Positions 41,799-52,583 of a stretch of DNA of 64,000 bases are shown piece by piece. Where the stretch lies: NCBI GenBank assembly GCA_933822405.4, contig CAKOGP040001557.1, forward strand, positions 407,330-471,329, written 5' to 3'. Each line of letters opens with the position of its first letter. The first letter of the stretch is position 1. Source of the DNA: Cylindrotheca closterium. Its lineage: Eukaryota; Bacillariophyta; Bacillariophyceae; Bacillariales; Bacillariaceae. Both the position numbers and the translations under genes were made by a program. Under the pieces are notes generated by a model. That model ran no database searches and had not been told where the DNA came from. It worked only from the letters and a program-made list of their open reading frames with translations.

Positions 41799-43997
41799 TT
41801 ATGTTGGATAGCATTCCTTTGGTTCCATCTCGCGCCCTTCTCGCCAACTAGAAACCACGGCATCCACGGTGGACCTCGGATTTCCCCAATGAGTTTTCGA
41901 CTTGACCATGAGCCACATCTCCACAAAGAAATCGGTGGTATTGAACATGTGGGGGAAGGTTCCATCCTTGGCTGGAACTTGTCCATCTGTGAACAAGACA
42001 ATGGGCAAACCTTCTGGATTTGGCACCATATTGTATTCCATGTCACACGCCCGAAGTCGCAATTCCGCAGAGCAGATTTCGGTGGGATCTCGCTTTTGCA
42101 AGCAGGTCGACGTTTCCAACTCGACATCGGAGCACTTGGCGTGCACATGACAGGAACCTTCCAAATCACGACGGTGTACCGAAATGTAGTTATTCCCATG
42201 CTGCCAGGTATTGATAATCTTTTCGGCTCGTTCTCGATAGTCATGTCGAGGAAGTAGGTGAATCAAGTATGACAGATCCCAATCGGTAATTTCAAAAGCT
42301 TCTCTAGCTGTAAAAGTTTTCTCACATTCTCCATGAGGGTAGTAGTCCAACAGAACGTCGTCACGCTCATCGAAATGTGGCCGGTACCAGTTCGACCATC
42401 GTCGATCCAGTGCCAAAGCACGATGCTTCCCTTCTTGATAGGATAGTTTGAGCAATTTTCCAATTTCGATAACTTTGTTGTTGGTTCGTCCATAAAATGG
42501 AGGCGTGAGACACAATGGCTTTGCAGCGTGTCTACGCTGCTGCAAGAAAAATGGCGTTAAATCCTGCAAATATTCCTTTGCCAATTGCAAGCGTTGGTCG
42601 GACGATGGAGCTTTGGATGACGGCGTAGTGTCGAGTATCCAATCTTCAACCTGAATTGCTCTCTGGATCATCGTACGTTGGTACCATACCCGAAGCTCGT
42701 CTTGTCTTGCGTTCAATTTAGCAGGAGGTTCCTCCCATAAAGTAGTCAGTAGAGGTTTCATCTGATTGGGAAGCACCAAAATGGGCGAGTTTGAACCAAA
42801 GAACAATTCGTGATTGCAATCCATTTGGGCATTGGGGGACCCCATCGTGATCACAATGGGGATAGACCCGCTCAAGATGACTTCTTGCAGCTGCTTCCAA
42901 AACATGGATTTGTGTTGTCCCGGAGATTCTTTTCGTTGCTTCTTATTGCGTTGTTTCCGTCCTTGAGGAGTGATATTCTGCTGCGAAGAAACCGCAGATT
43001 CGGGTTTGAAAACAACAACTGTGAATACGCTTGTCAGCAAATCACGAAAGTAGGGCACTGGTTTGTAGTCGTCCAAGGGCTTGGTAATTACGATTCCTGA
43101 AGCGTTGCGTCCATCAGAAAAAGATTCTTTGCCAACTTTGTGGATAGCATCCGATAACCATTGTTCTTGTGAGTCAGGGACCAAGGCCAGGTTCCAAACG
43201 TAGGATCGAATTGAAGCGGCTTGCATCCATAGGCCCACTCTTTCAAAGTTGACACCTCGTTGCCAAAAGTCTTGGCGGGGCCCTACTTGACGGGGGAGAC
43301 AAATAGTAGAGTTGGAATTGGATCGGCCAGGTTTTGTGGAACCTACGGATCCCTGCTTGTGCAATCTCCAGTCCATCGAAGAATTAGTTGGATCATCCGA
43401 TGCTGCAGTCGCCACCATTTGAATACAGCGCGAGTGTACATTTCTTCCGCTTGGATTTGAACCTAGTGACGATTGCACGGGTCCTTTCTTGGTGATCCAA
43501 ACACACGGAAGATTTTGTGTTGCAATGTCAAAATTCTTTTCTTGGTTGTCTGCCTGACGAATAACCTCCCATTTTTGCAGCGACTGAGATCCAAATTGAT
43601 TCACCAACGACTGCAGGGAATTTGCAGCGGCCTTCTCGTCCTCTGCTGAAATTTCACCATCAATGTACAGTAGTACGGTTTGATTCTGCGTGACTCGTCC
43701 GTTGCTCCTCTTTCGATTCTTGTGACTTTCCGATGACGAAAACGCCTTCCATTCGTTCCCCATGCTGAAAGTAGACAGTGGGTTTTCACTCGACGTGGTG
43801 AAAGCGGAGGATCCATTCTCGGAAAGCAACACAACCGTGGCCAAATAACAAGACAGTAAGGAACCCAGAATAAGTGCCCAAAAGGTATGCCTCCGTCGTT
43901 GAAGCAATGGGGTTGCCTTGGACTTGGTGGAGTTGCTACGACTTGTAAGGCTACCGCTTTTGGTGCGTACATCGACTCGTGCTGATCGATGAATCAT
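41799..43997 (-). CDS. Type II membrane glycosyltransferase, fucosyltransferase-like C-terminal domain
   Basis: 732 residues from the ATG at 43997. A basic cytosolic start is followed by one span at about 38-59 (TFWALILGSLLSCYLATVVL), so the protein is probably a Golgi type II enzyme. The central part (MFWKQLQEVILSGSIPIVIT ... FFGSNSPILVLPNQM) resembles the exostosin (GT47) nucleotide-sugar half. The last ~150 residues (YISVHRRDLEGSCHVHAKCS, FTDGQVPAK, DFFVEMWLMVKSKT, WGNPRSTVDAVVSSW) resemble O-fucosyltransferase-type GTs with an HxRR motif near 606. It likely modifies glycoproteins or wall polysaccharide. Donor and acceptor cannot be read. It converges with the HSF gene, with 69 bp between the stops. 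Confidence 0.75.
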   Translation of the reverse strand: MIHRSARVDVRTKSGSLTSRSNSTKSKATPLLQRRRHTFWALILGSLLSCYLATVVLLSENGSSAFTTSSENPLSTFSMGNEWKAFSSSESHKNRKRSNGRVTQNQTVLLYIDGEISAEDEKAAANSLQSLVNQFGSQSLQKWEVIRQADNQEKNFDIATQNLPCVWITKKGPVQSSLGSNPSGRNVHSRCIQMVATAASDDPTNSSMDWRLHKQGSVGSTKPGRSNSNSTICLPRQVGPRQDFWQRGVNFERVGLWMQAASIRSYVWNLALVPDSQEQWLSDAIHKVGKESFSDGRNASGIVITKPLDDYKPVPYFRDLLTSVFTVVVFKPESAVSSQQNITPQGRKQRNKKQRKESPGQHKSMFWKQLQEVILSGSIPIVITMGSPNAQMDCNHELFFGSNSPILVLPNQMKPLLTTLWEEPPAKLNARQDELRVWYQRTMIQRAIQVEDWILDTTPSSKAPSSDQRLQLAKEYLQDLTPFFLQQRRHAAKPLCLTPPFYGRTNNKVIEIGKLLKLSYQEGKHRALALDRRWSNWYRPHFDERDDVLLDYYPHGECEKTFTAREAFEITDWDLSYLIHLLPRHDYRERAEKIINTWQHGNNYISVHRRDLEGSCHVHAKCSDVELETSTCLQKRDPTEICSAELRLRACDMEYNMVPNPEGLPIVLFTDGQVPAKDGTFPHMFNTTDFFVEMWLMVKSKTHWGNPRSTVDAVVSSWREGREMEPKECYPT

Positions 43998-45076
43998 CGC
44001 CTCCGCAATCTACAAGTGGCTGGGCGGCGACGAGAAGCGATCCTCCGTGGTGGAAAGTAAGCAAGCAATCTGCAATGATCCGTTTAGCCATCAGGACTAT
44101 ACGGAGCTCTGATACCCTTTTCTATCAATTGGCGATGGGACTATCGCACTATCACCCTATCACAACCGGATAATAACATGTATCATCTAATGCTTCGCAT
44201 GAGGCGTATATTCATTCAATATGAGTTACAGTATGCTGTACGTTCCAAACACTCTTGACATGTGACATGATCTTCGTCGTTCTTATCATTCATTGACCTT
44301 TGGTTTGCGCGAAAGTGCGCGACGCAAAAGTTTTGAGATTAATTTTTTTGCACGATTTGTTTTCTTCAAATTACAAATAAATGACACTCACCACTCACCA
44401 CACCCTTGCAATCATTATTGTGTTGTCGAATAGAATACCGGTACTCATATTTCCAGCAGTGTAAAGAGCACTGGTCTAGACTTTTGGTAAACACTTTCAG
44501 ATGCCCAAACAAACGAAAAGCCAGAGGAAGAAAGACCAAGTCCTGTACAAAAGCTCTAACCAGCCAGATCAGCGATGAGGAGAGGAGGGATATAGCAACA
44601 TTGATAAGCAACCGAATGTGATCAAGACCAATCGCAACTACTACAAAAGAAGCCGAAAGCTGTCAGTGCTATCAATTGTATTTCTATCGACTCGTTGTTG
44701 ACATTTTGGCAACCTTTATTGGTCTCATCGCATATTGCGTCGCTGAATTTCAGCTGAATTTCAACAAAAAAAAAGCAATTTCGCGAAAAGTCTTTATTTG
44801 GTCGAACTATTCAAATCTGTGACGCATAATGAGAAGATATTTTCTTGTCGGAATGCGATGATGGATATGATATGTGGACACGTGCCAAAGAAAGTTCCAT
44901 CAAACTCTCTTTTAAGACCATGATACTGTGCTCTTCTTGTGTGACAGCTGACAGCACAATGACTGGCACCGGTGAATTCTTCTCAAGAACTTCAGCACCT
45001 CGTTGCAATCATCGTTGAGACTTTCCTTCAGTATACCAGTACCATTACTACTGATGGCAGCAATGGAAACATAATC
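43998..45076. other. Divergent upstream region, glycosyltransferase / TPR gene
   Basis: About 1.1 kb between head-to-head starts. No gene is supported. ATACCGGTACTCATA at 44436 is another GTAC palindrome. A short direct repeat GCTGAATTTCAGCTGAATTTCA lies at 44741-44762. Confidence 0.5.
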
Positions 45077-48000
45077 ATGGAACAAGCATACCCAAAGAAG
45101 ACAGTAACCATCGTGGACAGTGACATTGTTTGCGATATTAGCAATCAGTCAGAATTCAAAAATCTTTTGGCTGCCGAAAGTGCAAAGTACTTGAAGGATG
45201 CCAAGACCAACAAATGCATCTTTGGCTTTCAATCCTTGTTGGATGGTGGCGAATACAAGATAGTGGGCCTTCCTGGCTTTCGAGACATTAGTGTCCCAAA
45301 CACTCACAAGGAAGACGCCGTAACCTCTCCTGTCACGTCCTTTGATTCTTTCTCCCTGGGTCATCCATCCGCTGCGAGCAATCATGACTCTCAAACTCTT
45401 CCCGAACCCAAGAAGACGAAACATCGGTTTGGATTTGGACAAGCCTTGAAGAAGGACAGGGAATACAAAATGAGACGACTTTGCAAACGATTGCAAAAGG
45501 CTTCCACCTCCCATACACAAGGCAATGCTTTTTATACCCAGGGGAAGTACGACCAGGCCTTGGATTCTTATCAAGAGGCGCTTCAAATTCGGGTGGAAAT
45601 TCTTGGGAAGAGCAATCAAAGTGTTGCTGATTTGTACAACAACATTGGCAATGTTCTTTCTGATCTTTCTGACAAATCAGAGGAAGCACTGAAAATGTAC
45701 GAAGAAGCCCTGACAATTCGACTAGAAATTTTTGGAGACAAACATCCAGACGTTGCCACGGCATTCTATCTCATGGCGAGCGTCAAGCAAGGCAAGGGTG
45801 ATCACGACGAAGCAATGCTGCTATACGAAGAAGCATTAGCAATTCAGGTAGAGTGTCTCGGGAGAAATCACGAAGACGTAGCCGACACTTGCAATGCCAT
45901 GGGTAGTGTCATGATGGATCAATCACGGTGGGAAGCGGCGCTTCCATATCTTAAGAAGGCACTGGAGATTCGACAAGAAAACTTTGGAAGCAGCCATCCT
46001 GACGTTGCCACTACCATAATGGAGATTGGAAGTGTCCTGAACCACCAAGGAAGGCGTAAGGAGGCTTTGAAATTGTTCCAAGAAGGGCTTTCTATTCAAG
46101 TAGACTGCTTGGGCGATAGTCATCTCGATTTGGCAAAGACCTATGACACACTCGGAAATATCCTTGATGACGACGGTAAATGGGATGAATCTTTGAAAGC
46201 GTTCCGAAAGGCAATGGCCATACGATTGAAGACTCTTGATAGCCGGCACCCCGATATAGCTGGCTGTCAGCAAAACATCGGTGTCGTGTTGAATAATATG
46301 GGGAACTCAGCAGAGGCACTGGAGATGCACCGTCGGTCGCTTTCGGTCCGACTTGAGTCTCTAGGTAATGATCATTTGGATGTAAGCGCCACATATTGCA
46401 ATATTGGAGACATCTTGCACGCACAAGGCTCATCGGACGAATCTATGGAAGTATATCAGAAGGCTTTGACGATACGATTGGGTCGTATTGGCAACAATCA
46501 TGTGTCCTGTGCAGATGTTTACGCCCGAATGGGCGCACTGTTGCAAGGTCAGCAGAAGCCTGAAGAAGCCTTAGAAAACTACAATGCCGCAGTTTCGATT
46601 CAAGAGCGAGCACTTGGCAAGAACCACTTGGACAATGCCGCTTTATACGAAAGCATGGGGCAAATCCATACGAGCCTAGGTCAACATGAGAAGGCAATGC
46701 AAATTTATCAACATGTGCTGGCGATTCGTTTGGAAGCTCTCGGCAATGGCCACGAAGACACAGCGGATGCGTATTACGCCTTAGGTACTGTTTTTTTGGC
46801 TTTATGTGCCCATGAGAAAGCAGTTATCAATCTGCAACAGGCTCTGGCTATTCGGTTGCAAGTATTCGGAGATCGACACAAGTTAGTTGCTGATACAACA
46901 TATCGAATGGGCGTTGTCTTGAATAATCAAAACAAGCACGACGAAGCAATTGACATGTACAAGCGATCACTATCGATTCGGTTGGAGATTCTTGGAGAGA
47001 AGCATCCCGACGTGGTAAGTTTTTGGTTTGTACATAATCATTCAGGGCTGAAACCTTTCGCAGGTCTCTAACCACCCATGTCTCTCATTCAAACCTATCT
47101 TCGTGCTTCACAATCTAAAATCTGAAGGCAAAAGTGTACAACAACATGGGAGTAGTCTTACACAACAAAGGAAATAATGTTAGGGCGATGATGATGTGTA
47201 TTAGAGCGCTGAGAATTCGATTGGAAACTCTTGGACCAAACCATCCAGCAGTTGCCATATCATACAACAATATGGGATCTGTGCTGGAGGGACAGGGTCG
47301 GGAAGTAGAAGCTATGAAGATGTTCGAGCAAGCGCGTTCCATTCAATTGAGAGTCGGAGACAATCATCCAGGTTTGGTAAGTTTGGATATACTCCCCCAC
47401 CTCTCAATTGTTCGTACCAAGGACCAATCCGTTTCATTGCATCTTACCCCCCAAAACAAATAGGCAACGACTTATGATAACATTGGTAATGTCTTGCACT
47501 CCCAGGGAAAGTCTGACGAAGCTATTAGGATGTTTGGCAAAGCACTCACGGTTTTGCTGCAAACTCGCGACCGTCACCATCCCGACATCATCACAACTTT
47601 CGATAATTTGGCAATCGTAATGCTTCATCAAGGAAGAAATCATGAGGCACTGGATAACTTTCAGAAGGCACTTGAGAGTAGGCTACAATGCGTCGGGGGC
47701 GGTCATCCAGACACAGCCCAATCGTACAATAACATTGGCCAAGTCTTGTTTCACCAAGGAAAGCACGAAGAAGCAATGAAAGCACATAAGAAGGCACTTG
47801 TGATTCGACAGACTGCCTTCGGTAATGACCACTTAGATGTGGCCCATTCCTACAACAACATTGGAATTGTTCTTCATGCAATGGATATGTACACAGAGGC
47901 GCTAGATATGTACAAAAAAGCACAGAGGATTCGACAAAAAGCTCTTGGGAACGAACATCCATCAGTTGCCGACGTTCTGAATAATATGGGAGGCGCCTTG

Positions 48001-48189
48001 GATGATGTCGGTGATAGGGAAGAGGCGCGTATAATCCATCAACAAGCTTTAACAATTCGGTTGAAGGCTTTTGGAACTAATCATCCTGACGTTGCCCAGA
48101 GCTATCGTAATCTCGGGGCTGTTCATTTCAAGCAAGGTGAATATGACGCAGCCACAAAACTTTTTAACGACGCACTGGCTATTCAATGA
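45077..48189 (+). CDS. TPR protein 1 of the cluster (kinesin-light-chain type repeats, ~20 units)
   Basis: Exons 45077-47014, 47128-47376 and 47464-48189 encode 970 residues. The first ATG in frame is at 45077. Residues 8-70 form the shared N-terminal domain (KKTVTIVDSD, CDISNQSEFKNLL, GFQSLLDGGEYKI). A Ser/Lys linker follows, then about 20 TPRs of 42 residues with the consensus HPDVAxxYNNxGxVLxxQGKxxEAxxMYxxALxIRLExLG. Both introns (113 and 87 bp, phase 0) fall at the identical repeat position, between HPDV (or HPGL) and the following Ala. No ATPase, kinase or membrane part is present, so this looks like a pure protein-binding scaffold. Kinesin light chain itself has far fewer repeats, and the cargo role should not be assumed. 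Confidence 0.88.
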
Positions 48190-48595
48190 AGAACGAACAG
48201 TGGCGTGACTTGAACCGAGGGTTTTATAGAGGTATTACAGCTATCGGGAAGAATGAATGTCAATCTGATTTGGCGGCAGCGTGTTTCAGTTCAAGCAGCC
48301 AAGCGTGATAAAAAGAAACGGGTGGCCTTTAGCCTTTCTAACAGACCGGCGATGTGATTTCAGCGTTTTGCTTTCATTCTCTTTTTACAGACAGTCTATA
48401 CTTCATCAATCAATTAAAGAGTAGCCCCCCGGTCTTAAAATACTGCGGCATTCAGTGCGTGTAATACATGCACCATTCTGGATAGGAAAGCAATGTGTCG
48501 ATACAGCTGGATCCAGTCCATATTGCTACGAATGGATACTCCTTATCCAAGCAAATCCAGTCAAAATGCGAATCAATATCGAACCATAGGTTTCT
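48190..48595. other. Convergent 3' region
   Basis: About 400 bp between the stops of TPR gene 1 and the minus-strand glycosyltransferase. No gene is seen. Confidence 0.5.
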
Positions 48596-50503
48596 TCAAC
48601 CAAGCTTGGCCCTTTCTTTGGTTTTCTCAATGACGTCGAATTGATGGACCACTGGCGAAGGAAAGCAATCGTGATTCAGAATGCGTCGACGAGAATCTTT
48701 GTGGAAAACACCACCCCAGGCAGCATTGTTGATGCTTCCCTCTCCCTGCTTGTGCATGATGATGCTGCTGTTGTCAGATAATTTCTTTCCATATACTGCC
48801 AAGTTCAATGCTATTTGATCGTCGCATCTGTAGCCGAACATTCTGTTGAGAGTTGATATCTTTGCAATCATAGAAGGGCTGGCAATCAAACCTCCAGCAT
48901 TGATAAACCATTGATCTTCCAACCACGACGCCTTGGCACCCTTGCAATTCATGACTTGTCTCTTTGCCCATCTATTGGTTTTGATGTTGTGGAGGTATAC
49001 ATGCAATGTTGGTTCACTCGGTACTACTTTCACTTGCGCCAAAGGATTGGACTGGAAGAGAACGTCTCGAAAGTCGAGAATCATGCATGCATCATACTTC
49101 TCTGGCCGACACATGCCCTGGTAGAACTTGTACCTTGTTTTGATGATACGTCTCCATTTGGGAGTGAATTGCCGGCCACCTTCTGCGTCTGATTCCAGAA
49201 AAGTGACATTGTGTTCGACTAGCAGGTCCTTGATTTCAGCAGTTGCCGAAGAAGATATAAGGAGAGCGATATCCCCGCGATAATATTTCCGCAGGCCAAG
49301 GACGAATCGATCAAACTCTTCTCGGCCATAATGCAAAGCAACACTCATTACCAAAGGTCTCACAGTTGGTTGACTTTCAATGGGTTTGGCGTCCCAGTCC
49401 AGTGATGCCAGTTCCGAAGGAAAGTGAAGGTCTTCGTCGTGCGCTGTGGCGAGTTCAAAGTCCCGACCATAACTGGCAGAAAGATGTGCCCCCTTTTCCC
49501 TCCAATGAGCTGCCAGGACACGATTGTTGGGAGGAAAGTAATATAGAGTCGACAACTTTTGATGGTTGCAGAAATAAATAAAGAGCTGTGTCCACATGGA
49601 CGTCTTGTCAAAGTAACCATACCAGCCTGAAGTGATCAGATCTGGAACGCTGACATCCAAGTTCGTGTCCAACGCACAGTTGGCAAAGTCCAAAAAGTCC
49701 ATCCAAACAGATGCCTTTGGACTATAACCAATAGATCCGACAAGTCGGAACAGAAATGGCTGACCCTCCTTGGGGCTTTCCAAAATCTTCTTATTTTTGA
49801 CCATGATATTCTTCTTCTTGTTCATCATTCGTCGGTTTCGTCGTCCCTTTTGAATAGGAATCATCTTTGGAATCAAAGTTTGCCGTTGCAAACTAATACC
49901 AGCTAAATCTGAGCGTTCACCATAGGTATCATGGGCTTGTTGAAGCCACCTGTACCAAATCGGAGAAACCTCCACATCATCTTCTAGAATGATGGCGCGT
50001 TCGTGTTCATCTTGTGGCTTCCAAGCCTCCAACCATGATCTTCGAAGGCCCATTGGTTCGTTGGCGACGACAATAATAGCATTCCCTTGCTTCCAGGTAG
50101 ACGAAACTCTAGATCGAATTTCTTCCACTTGGACGAGCCATTCAGCACCAGCCGTACCATCAGTTGCTATTATTGTTGGTCGGTCAAAGCGAATCACCAA
50201 ATCCACATGATCGGAACCATAATCCGTCGCATCCAGAGAATCAAGGAGGCGTTTCATGGAATTGAAACGATCCATACCCAATACCACAATGGTAAAGCTG
50301 GCACCATTCTTCTTCATTGCTGGAACCGTCGTGATGGATTCCAGGGATAATGACCATGAGACTTGAGAAGAATCCCAAGTGCCCAACAAGGCACTCAACA
50401 AAATATATCTTCCCGTCGAGAGTATCAAGATGGCAGCCACGTAGAGCAGCCATGGATACTTTCTTCTTTTAGATCGATGAGTACCCTTTGCTCTTTGCAA
50501 CAT
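48596..50503 (-). CDS. Type II membrane glycosyltransferase with two GT-like halves
   Basis: 635 residues from the first in-frame ATG at 50503; the open frame extends upstream without an ATG. One span at about 16-40 (YPWLLYVAAILILSTGRYIL) follows a Lys/Arg-rich start. The N-terminal half looks like a GT-A (GT2-like) enzyme: FTIVVLGMDRFNSMKRLLDS, VDLVIRFDRP, GLRRSWLEAW, and the acidic AIILEDDVEVSP at about 171-181. The C-terminal half has YDACMILDFRDVLFQSNPL near 470-485, a DxRDxxFQ motif typical of another nucleotide-sugar transferase group, plus EDQWFINAGGLIAS. It is probably a Golgi enzyme of glycan synthesis. The product is unknown. It sits between TPR genes 1 and 2 on the opposite strand. 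Confidence 0.75.
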   Translation of the reverse strand: MLQRAKGTHRSKRRKYPWLLYVAAILILSTGRYILLSALLGTWDSSQVSWSLSLESITTVPAMKKNGASFTIVVLGMDRFNSMKRLLDSLDATDYGSDHVDLVIRFDRPTIIATDGTAGAEWLVQVEEIRSRVSSTWKQGNAIIVVANEPMGLRRSWLEAWKPQDEHERAIILEDDVEVSPIWYRWLQQAHDTYGERSDLAGISLQRQTLIPKMIPIQKGRRNRRMMNKKKNIMVKNKKILESPKEGQPFLFRLVGSIGYSPKASVWMDFLDFANCALDTNLDVSVPDLITSGWYGYFDKTSMWTQLFIYFCNHQKLSTLYYFPPNNRVLAAHWREKGAHLSASYGRDFELATAHDEDLHFPSELASLDWDAKPIESQPTVRPLVMSVALHYGREEFDRFVLGLRKYYRGDIALLISSSATAEIKDLLVEHNVTFLESDAEGGRQFTPKWRRIIKTRYKFYQGMCRPEKYDACMILDFRDVLFQSNPLAQVKVVPSEPTLHVYLHNIKTNRWAKRQVMNCKGAKASWLEDQWFINAGGLIASPSMIAKISTLNRMFGYRCDDQIALNLAVYGKKLSDNSSIIMHKQGEGSINNAAWGGVFHKDSRRRILNHDCFPSPVVHQFDVIEKTKERAKLG

Positions 50504-51076
50504 CGTCTCACTGCAACGAGATGGATGATGCCAATTGAGACTTCTGGAGGTTGGATTGATGACCGACTGACTCACTCTCCTTGGTGTCAATATGTTACGG
50601 AATGAATCCGTTTCCCTCCCCACAACTATCTGGCTATTTCCCTGGGTAACAGGCAGTTTTAGAGTAACCCAACTAAGACAAAGGATCTCATTACGTCATC
50701 TGCGGGTTGTGCATGCAAGCTGTTGGTGTGGTGTTTGTTTTGTTCATTTTTATCTGGATCATTTTGGACTCGTTTGATCAATTGTTTTCACCCCTCCCCC
50801 AAATATTAAAATACCGCCTCGTGACGTCCGTTGGTCGGAATGAGATTTCCGCCTCAACGCTCGCATCTTTGAATTGATGGACGCACACGAGCGCAATTTC
50901 GTTCGATGCAGCCATCTCACCAAGTCCCGCTGCAAGACAATGCGCACCATTCGGATCCCACAGCATATATAGGAACAGTGCTAAGATGAAAGCACGATCC
51001 GAAGAAAGATGGATGGTGGAGCCAGGCAGACAAAGACGAACAAGAACCATCACCTCGTACCATCGTATATAACATC
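50504..51076. promoter_or_regulatory. Divergent promoter region, glycosyltransferase / TPR gene 2
   Basis: 573 bp between head-to-head starts. CAGCATATATAGG near 50960 is a TATA-like site about 110 bp before the TPR ATG. Nothing else is recognised. Confidence 0.45.
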
Positions 51077-52099
51077 ATGGAGACAAAAATCGTAACGATT
51101 GCTGACGGCATCAATGGTGGTGTCTATTCGATTGCCAACGAACGGGGATGGGACTATTTGATGGCCAAGTTCAAAGCACACTGCTTGGAGCATGCCCACA
51201 CCAAGAATCGCTTTTTGTCCTATGCATCCCTTCCCGCCCATGGCGGCATTTTCACAATTGTTGCCGGTCCTGTCGAATATATTTCTTTTCCAAGTGGAGG
51301 AGGAGGTGCAGATGATGACATGTCCCAAGTGACTTCACCAAACGAATGGCACAACCACGTGCAAGATGATCATCGCTCCTCATCTTCTTCATGGTGGTCT
51401 AAAAAAGAAGGAGAAGAAGGCCGACAGACTGGTACTACTACTACGACTATCACTAAACGACGTGGAAAGATTTTACAGTGTATCGAGTTGCCAGCCGATT
51501 TCTACAAGAATAGACCAGATCGAAAGGATGCATGGAAGGCACACCTCGGCAATGACAACCTCGACGTTGCGGAAGTTTGCAGCCAGTTAGCACAAGACTA
51601 TATGGTACATGGCAACAATATAGAAGCCATGAAGATGTACCGCAAATCACTTTCGATTCGACAAACCTTCCTTGGAAAGAACCATCCGACTATATCCAAA
51701 ACCTACAGCAATATTGGGACTGTGTACTGGATGCAAGGCGAACATGATGAAGCACGGCGTATGCATCAATTGGCGCTCACGACTCGATTGGAAGCAATTG
51801 AAGAGCGATACTCAAGTGCAACAAGTGACAAAAGTAGCACATCAAGTATTTGGGGTAATCAAGTGAGGTACGCCGATGGTGGAGAAACGATGAAGCCCTG
51901 TTTCTACTCCGCACTCCTGTCCAATGGATTGGACGCTCCAACAAGTCATCGCGATGAGAGTGCCACCACGCATACTGCCGATACTCAAGCCAGTGACAAG
52001 AGCTCAAGATACTCCAGAGCACAAGTTTCATCTACCAGTGCTCTCCGAACAAAGTCGACTTTCGAGCACCACGTCTCGTCGTATTTGATCCAACAGTAG
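51077..52099 (+). CDS. TPR protein 2 of the cluster, short form (two TPRs)
   Basis: 340 residues in one exon. The N-terminal domain is related to those of the two larger neighbours (KIVTIADGINGGVYSIANER, FLSYASLPAHGGIFTIV) but more diverged. A Gly/Ser/Thr-rich linker follows, then about two complete 42-residue TPRs (LDVAEVCSQLAQDYMVHGNN, KTYSNIGTVYWMQGEHDEAR). The end is a Ser/Thr-rich tail of ~90 residues without TPR character. It may be a truncated or regulatory paralog that keeps the N-domain but has few binding repeats. The stop is not obviously a frameshift product. Confidence 0.8.
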   Translation: METKIVTIADGINGGVYSIANERGWDYLMAKFKAHCLEHAHTKNRFLSYASLPAHGGIFTIVAGPVEYISFPSGGGGADDDMSQVTSPNEWHNHVQDDHRSSSSSWWSKKEGEEGRQTGTTTTTITKRRGKILQCIELPADFYKNRPDRKDAWKAHLGNDNLDVAEVCSQLAQDYMVHGNNIEAMKMYRKSLSIRQTFLGKNHPTISKTYSNIGTVYWMQGEHDEARRMHQLALTTRLEAIEERYSSATSDKSSTSSIWGNQVRYADGGETMKPCFYSALLSNGLDAPTSHRDESATTHTADTQASDKSSRYSRAQVSSTSALRTKSTFEHHVSSYLIQQ

Positions 52100-52583
52100 A
52101 TGTCATAGAGGACTATGGTGCTGTGTGCTGTCGACGATAAACAAGTCGACTCCTAGCTACTAGTACTACGGTGGGACTAGTGATTCCAATAATTTTGATA
52201 TTGATGATTACATTCTCTGGATCTTCAAGAGCCGTCGTTGATAGACTGACGGCGTGCCAATGCCAGTGCTGTAACGAACTTTTGAAATATGGTACAATAG
52301 CAGCAAATGAAAAATGATAACATCAACTGAAACAATACAGTATGCCATAGTTTGCAAAATGAAATCAAAGTACAGACTTAGTCAAAATTTCGGAACGGAA
52401 ACAGGAAAAGCCCGCCAAATTTTTCGGCCAGCTGGTTTGGGTATCTAAATTTGGCCATCACCGCAACAAGACTATATTCATTCAGCTTACACCATTCTTC
52501 CACTCGTTCTAGGTATATAGATCCTTTCAAACATCTTTGTTTTTTCATCACCACCACTCTATCATACACACATCGCAGCAGCC
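52100..52583. other. Spacer between TPR genes 2 and 3
   Basis: About 480 bp, no gene seen. It should hold the promoter of TPR gene 3; AGGTATATAGATCC at 52511 is a TATA-like site ~70 bp before its ATG. Confidence 0.5.

Noticed and set aside
45500..48189. Regular ~126-bp periodicity suggesting a CRISPR-like or satellite array
   Set aside because: The periodicity is the 42-residue TPR unit in frame; this is eukaryotic coding sequence with no constant repeat/spacer structure.
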